Of a DNA stretch of 64,000 bases, positions 53,802 through 64,000 are shown one piece after another (positions within the stretch are counted from its first letter, which is position 1; each line of letters opens with the position of its first letter). The translations under genes and the position numbers were made by a program. A model generated the notes under the pieces. The model made no database searches. It was given only the letters and a program-made list of their open reading frames with translations, and was not told the origin of the DNA. The DNA lies in the NCBI GenBank assembly GCA_028554795.2, contig JAPYKE020000037.1, positions 2,446,501 to 2,510,500 on the forward strand, in the 5' to 3' direction. This DNA comes from Sinohyriopsis cumingii (taxonomy: Eukaryota; Mollusca; Bivalvia; Unionida; Unionidae).

Positions 53802-54330
53802 TTACAATTCTCCATCACCCTGCGTCATGAGCCCTGAAATGAAAGATTCCTGTATGTATTTGTTTGCCACAACAGAAACAAATAGTTCAGATACACGGTC
53901 GCGCTGATTAGATGGCGGTACACCGTCCCGACAATTCCAATCATTCCCCTGCCAAGGCTGTGCGAGACAGTGTTGTATCAGAAGCAGATGTGTTGGCGTC
54001 TGAGGCGTGACGTCCAGCTCATGGAGAAGCTCCACAATATCAAGGTCACTTATAGCCTCTGCTATGGCTTCAGATAACCCTGATCGCCTGTCTCCAATTG
54101 TTTGTTAGTCCAAAGGCTGCAAGTGTTATGTCATGTCTTTTAAAACATTAATTAAGTGTAATACACACAACCACATCACTCGCCAAGTCCCAACAGAGGT
54201 GGAAACACTCCGTTTGGAAAGTGGTCCTTTCGGACTCAGAAGACGCTTTCTAAAACGTTCCACTTTAAGAAAATAACATTCCTCTGCTCGTCGCAAGGCC
54301 TTCATGATATCGTTTTCTCTCAGCGTATCA
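53802..54330 (-). pseudogene. Unidentified viral-like gene remnant with two stops
   Basis: One minus-strand frame spans about 175 codons with only two stops (about 54,132 and 54,111). It reads MKALRRAEECYFLKVERFRK, then SDLDIVELLHELDVTPQTPT, and ends VANKYIQESFISGLMTQGDG plus EL before the final stop. Low stop density, balanced composition and helical character indicate a real former gene. I do not recognise the family. It lies in the distinct 49.9-56.4 kb block, so it may share an origin with the helicase remnant. Confidence 0.45.
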
Positions 54331-54555
54331 TTAAATTAGTCTTCGTTTTTAAAATAAAATAGGGCTGACAACGAGGACGAAAAGGCACAATCGTGCAATA
54401 GTATGGTGGCTTCCTCGAATGATTGAACGCGTGCACAAAGCACCTCCTCCAGATCGTATCACTAGTGCTTACTTGTGGTCAGATGATGTATATCGTACTG
54501 ACAAATCCTCTTGTTGGACTTATGGTTGTAGAACATGTAATATATATACCAACTG

Positions 54556-54789
54556 AAATTCGCTGGTAGCGCTACAGGAAATTTCGCTTGGCTTTAATAT
54601 CATCAAAGTGGGGAGCTTCCCAACTCATGAATGACAATTGGTTCCCTTTTCCAACTTCTTTCTACGCGATGAGTATTACAGGATAAATGCATTCGAAAAT
54701 GTAATAAAGAGTTATATTCCTGAAATAGAAGAAACTATAACGATGCGACAGTGTGTGGCACAGACGCATTTTCTTTACTTCGACAAGTA
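54556..54789 (+). pseudogene. Unidentified coding remnant
   Basis: This plus-strand frame has one internal TGA (about 54,628) and ends at a TAA (about 54,787). It reads SLVALQEISLGFNIIKVGSF and YYRINAFENVIKSYIPEIEE, then TITMRQCVAQTHFLYFDK. It is protein-like, with no recognised domain. Confidence 0.35.
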
Positions 54790-55138
54790 ACAAGTAAGCT
54801 GAACGTTGTTAGGCCTCTCTGATTCAACGAAAACCAGCTGCTCTGGTAAAGCATAAAGAAAGCACACAGTACCTAATCCCCAAACGTTATCAAACTTCCA
54901 CAACTCTATGTCCACCTCGATGATATTCTATTGAAAACCACATTTGCGCAGATTACTTGAAGGAAGCATCGACCCTTGATATTAGACACTTAATGGCTTT
55001 TTTGGTGGCGGTATTTACGTGAGTTTCAATACCATTACTCTAACTTAACATTGACAACCCTTCGAAAATGTGCAATGATCGCTCTTTAAGCGAAACGTAC
55101 ATAAAAGTATACCTCTGCAAGTATTTGACATAGGTTGA

Positions 55139-55384
55139 GTTTGTGGCTCAAGTGCCTACGCGACTGGTAAAGACCGTCTTTTCTTTCACAAGAGAAAGTG
55201 GTGTGTATTTAACTGCCAAAGAATCACGTTAATCGATGGAAGCGTCCGTTGTGCAATCTTTGAAATTCAACAACAAAAAATTCGAAACGTTAGTGGTTTT
55301 GCACTTAACTACGACAAAGATGTTGTCATCGGCCCTGGGGCTGGTTTTTACTCTATTAACATCCACTTTAGTCGAGATAACTGA
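55139..55384 (+). pseudogene. Unidentified coding remnant, C-terminal part
   Basis: It is open for 81 codons after an in-frame TGA near 55,136 and ends at a TGA at 55,382. It contains SAYATGKDRLFFHKRKWCVF, then LIDGSVRCAIFEIQQQKIRN and IGPGAGFYSINIHFSRDN. The alternating hydrophobic pattern suggests beta strands. It lies 20 nt before the ATG of the next remnant, which resembles compact viral spacing. No family is recognised. Confidence 0.4.
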
Positions 55385-55404
55385 ATAGAATCAGTGTACA
55401 CACA

Positions 55405-56428
55405 ATGTCACACCATGACACTACTGCCAATCCGACTAAGGCGTCACATGAAAACCACACAAGTGGCTTTGTGTCTAGGTTTGTCGCTCGAGAAACCATT
55501 AGAAGCGAGGGTCTCAACGACAACGCTAAACCAACTAGTTTTTCCAACTACTCTAACCATCTTTTGCTTATTCCTCACTACGAATGTTGCAACTAATTAA
55601 AATCCAGGTAGCTTAGATGGGAATCATTAGCCATAGATAAAACAGCCGTTGATCCAGCGTTAGCGAACGGTGATGGAGTATTGGAAAATCTCTAAAAACA
55701 ATCGCATCATGTCAACATGAAACACAAACCCTAGCGGAAGAGTGTCTGCACAAACACGAGGCCAGCACGCCCAGTTCGACTGACGATAGAAAGGCAATAG
55801 ACATTGAGCACCCCGAACCAACCCGTTTTCAGCTTGGGATAATTATGCGCTTTCGCTGCAGCAGGAACAAAACATTAAAGTACATAGCGGACGTGGAGGG
55901 CGGAGGTAAGGGGGCGCTACTACAATGACAATGTCGTATGTATCTACGCTGATTTGAGAAAATACTTGTGGAAAATAAATGGGTCTTCATAGTGTACAAC
56001 GGACGCTATTACTCCTCTCACCAGACAAATTTTTAATCTTTCAAAAGGATATGTTTTGTCGCATTACTGTGATCAGTCAACAAAAACGAAGGCCACAACA
56101 TCAGAAGCCAAGCGAGTAGAGGAACTTCTGGCTTTGAATCTTGCTGTGCGTACTAGAAACCAGGGGAAAATGATATCTGCAAATCACAGTAATGGCTTTT
56201 AAATCGAGAAACACTAAACTCTCTCTTCTGTTGAGAAACAAGCAAAGATCTTATCCAATATGGTTGCTGTGGAATTTAACCTGTTAAGAAGTATTCAGCC
56301 AGGGTCCCTGATTCAATTTATGTAAGATTCCTACGGTCAGGAATCTTCATCTATGAGTGAGTGGATGCCAATATATTTTGAGTTTGAAATATTTACCTAC
56401 TGTCTGACCTCTGATCCTCAAGTGCAGT
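55405..56428 (+). pseudogene. Unidentified gene remnant, about 340 codons with many stops
   Basis: The frame opens with an ATG (MSHHDTTANPTKASHENHT), open to 55,596. The same frame resumes protein-like sequence at 55,936 (CIYADLRKYLWKI). It continues with SKGYVLSHYCDQSTKTKATT and RVEELLALNLAVRTRNQGKM, then EKQAKILSNMVAVEFNLLRS, to a stop at 56,426-56,428. Stops are scattered through it, densest around 55,600-55,900. Coding origin is fairly convincing; identity and whether it is one gene are unknown. Confidence 0.38.
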
Positions 56429-56429
56429 A

Positions 56430-57430
56430 AGTAAAATATATCGTTATTTTCCAAATATATTGTAAAGCGCTGATTATCAACCGCATTTGCCGTACAACTA
56501 CTTATATCTGATCTGATATGGACCTGTCATGTCATATCTCTAGGTAATTGATCACTTTCATTGCTCTACTTTCGTGTGAAGACATCAGTCATGATTATAA
56601 ATCTTTGTATAGTCCATTCTTAAGCAATTATTTGCAGACGATTCAACATGCAATCGATAAAAAACATCTTCGACTATACACTTAGTTTATTGAACACAAA
56701 CATCAGCCAAGATAAAGGCCATTATATCTTGAAATTAATTATGCAATTACACGTAACAAATGCTGACTCTAACTGGGTTGACTGTATTCCGCTTTCTCTT
56801 GCAGTTATTAGTTTTGCTTAGCTGCATATGCAACCCTGACAGCTTGAAAATTGCAGTACATCCACACATTGTTTTAAACTCAAAGCGTTGCTAAAATAAA
56901 ATTACAAAATTTGTTTCAGATACTGTATTTACATTCCTCAGGATAATAAAAAGACAGTTTCTTCTAAATCTAAAAGAAGACATTTATAGTTGCATAGCTG
57001 CATTCACTCAAACACTTGACCTAAGCAATCGATGAAACTAGATGGATGATAATGAACATGTCCGAAAATCAAACTTGACGAACATTAACAACGACAAAAA
57101 ATTACAATTTGCCCAACGATAACAAAAATACGTAACATAAATGTTACGAAATTTTACCTTTTCAGTGAAATAGATGAATGAGTTCTGGATTCTGAGGATT
57201 CACATAATAATGAATAAATATTTTTGAAAGAAATATGGCTGGTGTTTGTCAAAAATACCTAGGAGATTGCTAAGGACGATTTTAAATTAGATAAAAAAAG
57301 GTTTTATCTATATTATAAAACATTATAAGTTCTTGCTATTGAACTTTGTAAAATCATGCAATTTAGACAGAATTTCGTAAAATAATACCTTTCTAATCAT
57401 GACCAAACATAATAAACATTTAGAGTATAA
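56430..57430. other. Unannotated AT-rich stretch
   Basis: No gene, RNA or repeat seen; composition returns to that of the rest of the window, marking the right edge of the distinct block. Confidence 0.5.
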
Positions 57431-57567
<137 letters not shown>

Positions 57568-58497
57568 ATTGCCCTATATTATGGAGACTTCTTGATGAAA
57601 ATATATTTTAGTTCTTTTTATGCATATAACGTTTTGAGAATAAATGTTCGTGGCAAAATTGAGCGGTACAGAGTATCATTAGAGGAAAATATCATTTGTC
57701 ACTTCTTGTATTCGTTCTTGTTATTATGAGATATTGAATACGTCATCAAGCACGTAATTAACAAACAAAGCAACTGCCAGTGAATGTTAAAGCAATGATA
57801 TTAATTCTGGAACTTCATTCTATTCATTTCAATTGAATTTCTGTTACTAATATTAACTCCATTTAAATTTCCAACTATGAAGAAGCTTTTAATTCTGGGA
57901 AGAAATCGATGAAAGGAAACAATGATTAATTATCTGCTGATTAAACTCTCGGTGTTAGGGTAGAATGCGCATGCTTGTCTTAATCAACTAACTAAGTACC
58001 AATTAACAGGCACAATTCAAATTAGTGCCCACCGAATAAATAACACTGGAATCAGTTTGGAGTCCCGGCTGCCATATGGCGCATTGATATGTTTTTTGTT
58101 TGTTTGTTTTGCCATCTGTTTCGTCAAGTCTATCCGCTTCATTTTCAAGTCACGGCTATCATATGACGCATTGATCTACTTTTTGTGGATTATTCCATCA
58201 AGTCTATCCGCTTAAATTTCAAGTCATGACTATCAAGTAGCTCATTGCTCTGGGTTGTTTTGGGAACTTTTGCGAATTGCTGAAATCAAATCTTTCGTCG
58301 ATGGCATTATTTGTGAACGTATATTGTACACGAAAACGTATTATTTTTCTTAAATTAAAATAAGAAGACAAAATAAAGCTACACTTAAAAAGACACGTAC
58401 AAATTGAACCATTCGCCGATATCAGATACTTGTATTAAATCGAAATCTTGCTGGTACTTTGTTTTACAAGGAAAAAGAGATACTATCTGTGAATATA

Positions 58498-58862
<365 letters not shown>

Positions 58863-59091
58863 TATTTGTATAATGTAATAGGTCATCTAATAAATAATTT
58901 TTTGCTTTATCTCCTTTGTATCGATTTATTTCTATTCAAAATTATTGTTGAAATTGTTTTAATTTTTGCTGCTTTATTAAGGAATTTGATTGTGTTAGTG
59001 GCCGTTTCATAAAACTCGCATTAATGAACGATTTAGTTTCAATGTTTTTTATTTCTTACACCAACACAAAAGACAGTAGTTGTCTAATGAA

Positions 59092-59252
59092 AATCCTTTA
59101 TCATCGTATCATAGATGCCTGTTTGACTTATAAAAATGTTTTAGGATCATATCATATATGCCTGTTTGACTTAAGAAAATATTCTAGGATTGTATCCTAT
59201 ATGCCTATTTGACTTATGAAAATCCTTTAGGATCGTATCATAGATGCCTCTT
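59092..59252. repeat. Tandem repeat, unit about 43 bp, 4 copies
   Basis: Units include ATCGTATCATAGATGCCTGT TTGACTTATGAAAATCCTTT with changes. Confidence 0.88.
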
Positions 59253-60063
59253 TCAGATTTGTTTAATATTTCTCGTCCTGGTAAAAACGTGTTGATATAA
59301 ACATCATCGGCGTTTCTGGCAGATAGACTGATTATGTACATATATCATTTTCTCACTGGTGTCAGCCATGAAATATCTTCATTTTAACTTTACTTGCTCT
59401 CGCTGTGACGTCTAAAAATAGTTTTTATTTCCTTTTAAAACTTATCTAATATCTATCAACTTGAAATTAGTGCATATCGCCATCTGCATCGTGTTTATGG
59501 GTTCATGTTCCATTCACAAACGCTTCTGTACCTGCTGACACGGAATTATAGAAGTGGACGTTGTTCTCGTTTTGTGGCAGATGTGGAATATTTGCAGACG
59601 TTGATTACTATTAACTTGGGTCCGACACTTCAAATTTCTTTTTGTCAGCACGGTCCTTTCATGTTATCTTATATAGAGGAAAATAACGTTCTTTTGACTT
59701 ATATATGATACCATAATCAATATTTCATGCAGTGTCTGAGAATAATGAACCGTATGGCATAGTTGCAGGAACGCGCAATACTCTAATACTGTGTCCAGAA
59801 GTATGAACATGTGGTACACACCTGACTTATTGCTGGAATACCTAATCGAATAAACATATTATAGATATCACAGGATAGCTAATTTGCACTTTATTTAATT
59901 TTAAATATGTAGATCAGAAGATCAAAGTATATGAAATGGAATCCAATTATTCTTGGCTAATTTGTCTTGAATGCCATATGTTTTGCTCACAGAACAGTTA
60001 TTATTTCTCTCAACTGTTGAGCAAAATTCAAAAGAAATGGGAGTATCTTAGACGGTGATTTGT

Positions 60064-60318
60064 CATTTGTGATTTTGATTTTTAACGTAGATTTAACAAT
60101 TTTTAAGTCATATAGCTACGATGTCTGCAGTGTGGCAGTTTATAGTGATGTCTAGCGCTGGGGTATCATGCCGCAGACATGTAGCATGATGTCCCGCCCA
60201 GTCACATTATCCTGATACCAGGCCGACCAGTCCTAACACTAACCTCTTAATGCTGAACGCCAAGCAAGGCAGCTGTTAGTACCATTTTTGTAAGTCTCTG
60301 GTATGACTCGGCCGGGGA
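60064..60318 (-). repeat. tRNA-derived SINE, family S copy 4, 5'-truncated
   Basis: The minus strand begins inside the B box region (CCCCGGCCGAGTCATACCAG). It carries the full body (GCTCAGCATT is changed to GTTCAGCATTAAGAGG), through GTGACTGGGCGGGACATC to AACGTAGATT-like sequence without a CA tail. The tRNA head is missing, so it is a truncated insertion or was cut later. Confidence 0.9.
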
Positions 60319-60372
60319 TGTACCACATACATCAAACATAACATGGCCTTTGAAGAGTTGATATAAAGCAAC

Positions 60373-60401
60373 TTGATATACCAATAGTATTGGTATATCA
60401 A
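60373..60401. repeat. Perfect 14-bp-arm inverted repeat
   Basis: TTGATATACCAATA, a single G, then TATTGGTATATCAA. No terminator-like context or adjacent gene is seen. Confidence 0.95.
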
Positions 60402-60616
60402 ATTGTGATTTGCCCATGGCGTATGAATACAAATAATGAACATGTTTTTAAAGCTATTATACTCTCTAAACATGGATATGAATTTCTCAGAATATTACAT
60501 TTAAAAAGGAAAAAATAACAAGAAAATGATTTTCATGTAAAATACGTTTTTTATATAGAAACTAACATTTTTATACAATAAAGAACAACCATACTCAATC
60601 CAGGAAATAAACAGTA

Positions 60617-61281
60617 TTGAGCTCCACCCTGTGTGATATGCTGTCATCTCTGTCAACAATTCTGTTTCCAGTCACTCCCTCTGGCAAACATCAAACACTG
60701 CAACTCTGTGGAAAAAAGAAAGCAATGACATCAGATAAGGAACAAGGAGATGAAGCAACATTTAATCTACTAAAGTGTGAGTTAATTGGAGAGTTTGATA
60801 GAGACATGTTGGAGACATTTGTAAATGAAAATCATCATTGTATTAGGGAAGACGGATTTGTATACCATGAGCCTGTTGATATACTGAAATTTATAGAAAG
60901 CAAACAGAATGCAAACACTGTAAAAAAGACATTTTGATGTAAGGCTAGTGACATAATTCTTGCAGTAAAAAAGATGAATTCAGAAATTTACACAAGATGC
61001 ACCCGTCTTAATTGAATCAGCACCTGGGTGATGTTATACTCAGTGTTAGGAGAAAACATGGATCTGAGTTTGAACCGAACAGCTTAAGAAGCATCATCAG
61101 CTCCATTGATCGCCACCTTAAAATCAAGAAATATGCAAGTACAATCATGACAGGAACAGACACAAATTTTGCATTAACAAGAGAAGCTCTTCGGGCTAAG
61201 CAAAGGGATTTAAAATCTAAAGGAAAAGGAGATAAACCCAATCGGAGTCAACCGGTCACAGACGGGGTTATGCATCCTTAA
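60617..61281 (+). pseudogene. DUF3504 / Crypton-like (ZMYM/QRICH1-type) sequence, frameshifted
   Basis: The first ORF (60,617-60,937) ends FIESKQNANTVKKTF, the linker that precedes the core-binding domain in Crypton-derived tyrosine recombinase proteins. The second (61,012-61,281) begins MNQHLGDVILSVRRKHG, then EFEPNSLRSIISSIDRHL, FALTREALRAKQRDLKSKGK and GDKPNRSQPVTDG. This is the DUF3504 helical domain found in ZMYM- and KCTD1-like proteins and in repeat families of molluscs. About 75 bp of stop-containing sequence separates the two. The catalytic recombinase part is absent downstream. It is most likely a decayed Crypton-type element fragment, though a pseudogene of a host ZMYM-like gene is possible. 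Confidence 0.65.
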
Positions 61282-61289
61282 ATGTAGTC

Positions 61290-62260
61290 CCCGTGCAGCT
61301 CTACGCACTTTCTCTGTCTGATTATCCAGTTATTAATGAAATTTCGTAATCATCATTGGTATATTGTTCATAAATTTGTAAACATTACTTCCAAACCGCA
61401 TGACGGCGTCGATATTGTCCGCCTCTCGGCGAATCTTTGTTAAGGGAATTCAGCCAAAGATTTCATGGAAATAAATCATGGCTGTATTTGGGATGCAGCA
61501 ACGTTTGAATGATGTGCTTTTACAGGAAGAATATTATCATACGGGTTAGAGAACTTGTACGCATTCTCGAATGAGATTCGAGCCTGGGCCCGCATGTCAC
61601 GGCACCAATCACCTTGTCTACACAAACTTTTCCCTATGCTCTTTCTACCAAGTGCACATCCCCTACAAACGATTGATCATAGTCGTTGATATAGACATCC
61701 GTGCGAGGCAGACAAACTTGCACGGCGACCCAGTAATTAACTCTCATATAATAAACAGTCACTCAGGATTCTTCTAACAGGAATACAGTCCTATACAACA
61801 TAACTAGACAGTGTGAAAGTGTTGAGTGATGGAATCGCCATTTCAATGTTGTATTCAAAGAACTCGTCAAGTTATATCTCTGAGCAAATATATCACTTAT
61901 GCTTTCATTTTTACATCCATTCTTCCATTTCAATGTGAACAACGCGTTACCAAACGTAGGTATGTATTAGCTTCATACCTGTCGGAACTTTTAGGTCCAA
62001 AATTAAGAGCTGCAATTTCCTTGCCTTTAAAATACCATAATTATCTTTGCACGATATATGTTACATGAAGAGAGTGATATAGAAAATATACACTTTATCA
62101 TTTATATTCTTCCAAAATGCTGTAGTTTGTAAAACGATTGTGGAAAATAAGACATAGTGTAACTATGCGCCACTCATTAGTGGGATTCCTTCGAAGCAGC
62201 AAACCTAATTATAATTATCATTAGATGTCAAAAAGATCAGCTTCAAACTAGCATAAACTA
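61290..62260. other. Unannotated stretch
   Basis: No supported gene. 61,290-61,620 is somewhat GC-richer and directly follows the DUF3504 fragment, so it may be more of the same element in decayed form. Confidence 0.45.
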
Positions 62261-62267
62261 ATTTTCG

Positions 62268-62405
62268 GTTTCTTGAGTGTAATGATTCAGTCCTTGAGTG
62301 TAATGATTCAGTCCTTGAGTGTAATGATTCAGTCCTTGAGCATAATGATACAGTCCTTGAGTGTAATGATTCAGTCCTTGAGCATAATGATTCAGCCTTT
62401 AAGTG
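62268..62405. repeat. 21-bp tandem repeat, about 6-7 copies
   Basis: The unit is TTGAGTGTAATGATTCAGTCC with a TTGAGCATAATGA variant. Confidence 0.95.
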
Positions 62406-62419
62406 TAATCATTCCTTTC

Positions 62420-64000
62420 TTACATATTGTGTTAATATCAAACTATATCGCTGTAACAGGTCTTCACTAATATTACTTGTAACTGATAAACATCCTGGTG
62501 AAAGCTTGAAGCCCAACAGCCTTTTAAATGAATGTACAAAAGGATATATTTTATAATTCCTTGCATGTACAGTTACGGTTTCAAAGTAATACCCTTATTT
62601 TCTCTTTGAAAAATAGAACAGTATATAATTCTTGAAGATGTCGAACGAAGGCTACTGACAAAGTATAAATATACTTTGTTTATTTGATGCATGTATGTCT
62701 GTTTTCTCTTTGTGTTTCTGTCTGATATAGTCAAAATCAATTTTATTAATACCGTATTTTCCACACTATTTATACCATTTTAATGGTTAATGTTTAAAAC
62801 GAGTTTAATTTATTTTTTTAAATAGTATACATTTTTATGTACTAAAGTCATGAAAAACTGTACAACCGCGGCTTTATATATATAATGGGGTTTCTTGACC
62901 GAGTGATGTCAAGCACTGGCGCGAATCCCCTTAGAAACTGGAATTACCAACGCGTCCAAACTAAACATAATTTTAATCTAATACATGACCACAAATCTCA
63001 CAACTTCCCAATTGTCTGTCACCATTACAACTGCATGATTTCTCTTGATTTCTCTTTGGTTTAATGTAAGTCTGTCTATACTCATTTCTCTCTTTTATAC
63101 TTGAATTTGTTATGCATATATTAATTACAATTTATTTTCTGGTCAATTCATATTTCACATTGTTAGGATGGAAACAAACAACTCCGAGCAACGCAAGTTT
63201 CCTGAGTCTTGTCAACCTGTTTTTTAAAACAAATCTCTATGCATGCATTCTTGTATTATATCATCGCTCACACCCAACCCACCCCACCCCACCAGCTCTC
63301 ACCAAAGTTACAAACTGTAAATAAAATAATGTATTCCTCATTGCTGATGACAAAATAATCTGTAAATTAGAAATCAGTTGATATAATTCATATCTGTCTT
63401 TTATTATCGAGACCCCAAATACCGGGACACGAATCTTTTTCTGGGCACACCGTTGATCTTCTTCCCAATTTGTTTAGAGAGTAATATATTTGCGTGGGTT
63501 TCACATTTAACTCTAACTTCGGTGATTGTGAGAAATCAATTTACTCTGCTGAATCCAATGAACTTCATTAACTTGGGATCTGCTAATTCAAATCAGTAAA
63601 TGCCATGGATAATATGAGAATTTTTCTTTTCTGCCATTATTGTTTATTGAAGGCTTGGAACATTATTAAATTACCTTTAACAATGAAGAACATTGCCAAG
63701 AAAACATCAAGTTTTCATAAATGTTTGACACAATTTATCCAGCTTACATGAAGAGAATTATTCTATGGTTACATAAAAAACTTAGCATTTGCCATGTTTG
63801 TATCTTTAAATATTTAATTCCCTTTTCCAGCCCCGCCCTAACGCCCTTCCGCAATCCACAACCCAAGTAATGCAAAAGAATCTATTATTTTGATTTGATT
63901 GCAAATGATATTTCACGCCTATGTATGGTTGCTGTCATTGGCTCTCTGTTTTCCTGATTTGGAACAAAATGTCATGGGTCGATCCGAGTTTGGCTACCTG
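62420..64000. other. Unannotated AT-rich stretch to window end
   Basis: I see no gene or clear repeat; a short CCCAACCCACCCCACC low-complexity patch lies at about 63,272-63,295. Confidence 0.5.

Larger units (their letters stand above)
49900..56430. other. Compositionally distinct block with decayed coding frames on both strands (possible large DNA virus insertion)
   Basis: For about 6.5 kb there are no microsatellites, and GC is visibly higher than on both flanks. Many stretches of 40-100 codons read as plausible protein, broken by stops and frameshifts. Plus-strand remnants include a helicase (50,990-52,300) and unnamed genes at 54,556-54,789, 55,139-55,384 and 55,405-56,428. Minus-strand remnants lie at 53,061-53,256 and 53,802-54,330. 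Dense genes on both strands fit an inserted large DNA virus better than a retroelement. A herpes-like virus of molluscs is one option. No hallmark capsid or terminase is recognised. Confidence 0.45.

Overview
The window looks like intergenic DNA from an AT-rich invertebrate nuclear genome, most likely a marine mollusc. That host call is an inference from three things: the style of the repeats (long AT, CT/AT and TATG microsatellites plus tRNA-headed SINEs), degenerate LINE and Ty3/Gypsy elements, and the lack of any bacterial-style gene packing. I found no intact host protein gene and no convincing functional tRNA or rRNA gene. Nearly all recognisable coding sequence is a mobile-element or virus-like remnant.

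Layout. (1) Positions 1 to about 8,350 hold a decayed Maverick/adintovirus-like (Polinton-like) element. From the left edge it carries a family B DNA polymerase (minus strand, running off the window), a small Cys-rich protein and an HNH nuclease (plus strand), and then a tightly packed minus-strand virion block. Read 5' to 3' on the minus strand, that block is a coiled-coil protein, a basic protein, an F54H12.2-like putative capsid protein, a pX-like/adenain-like protease unit and a fibre-like protein. Most genes have frameshifts or stops, but two small ORFs and the polymerase C-terminal region are still open. (2) 8.4-15 kb is mostly unrecognised AT-rich DNA with tandem arrays. (3) 15.0-21.1 kb is a LINE remnant apparently split by a Ty3/Gypsy element (16,627-20,655, minus strand) with two diverged LTRs of about 0.93 kb and a tRNA-Pro-like primer-binding site. 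(4) 22.3-23.0 kb holds a different LINE 3' remnant. (5) 24-39 kb is dominated by SINEs, microsatellites, minisatellites and a 42-bp-arm perfect palindrome at 27,896-27,984. (6) About 39.5-44 kb is a second, older relative of the Gypsy element with a nearly identical primer site, and it contains an exact 160-bp tandem duplication. (7) About 49.9-56.4 kb is unlike its surroundings: no microsatellites, visibly higher GC, and fragmentary but protein-like frames on both strands. These include helicase-like motifs (LPP-type motif III and an HRSQG motif V). I read it as a possible ghost of a second large DNA virus insertion. (8) 56.4-64 kb is intergenic DNA with microsatellites, a truncated SINE and a broken DUF3504 (Crypton/ZMYM-like) sequence at 60.6-61.3 kb.

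The element at the left edge would have worked as a self-replicating DNA virus or transposon: its own polymerase for replication, a protease to mature the particle, and capsid, core and fibre proteins. Packaging ATPase and integrase are not in view and could lie beyond the left edge. Nothing here suggests that any element is still active.
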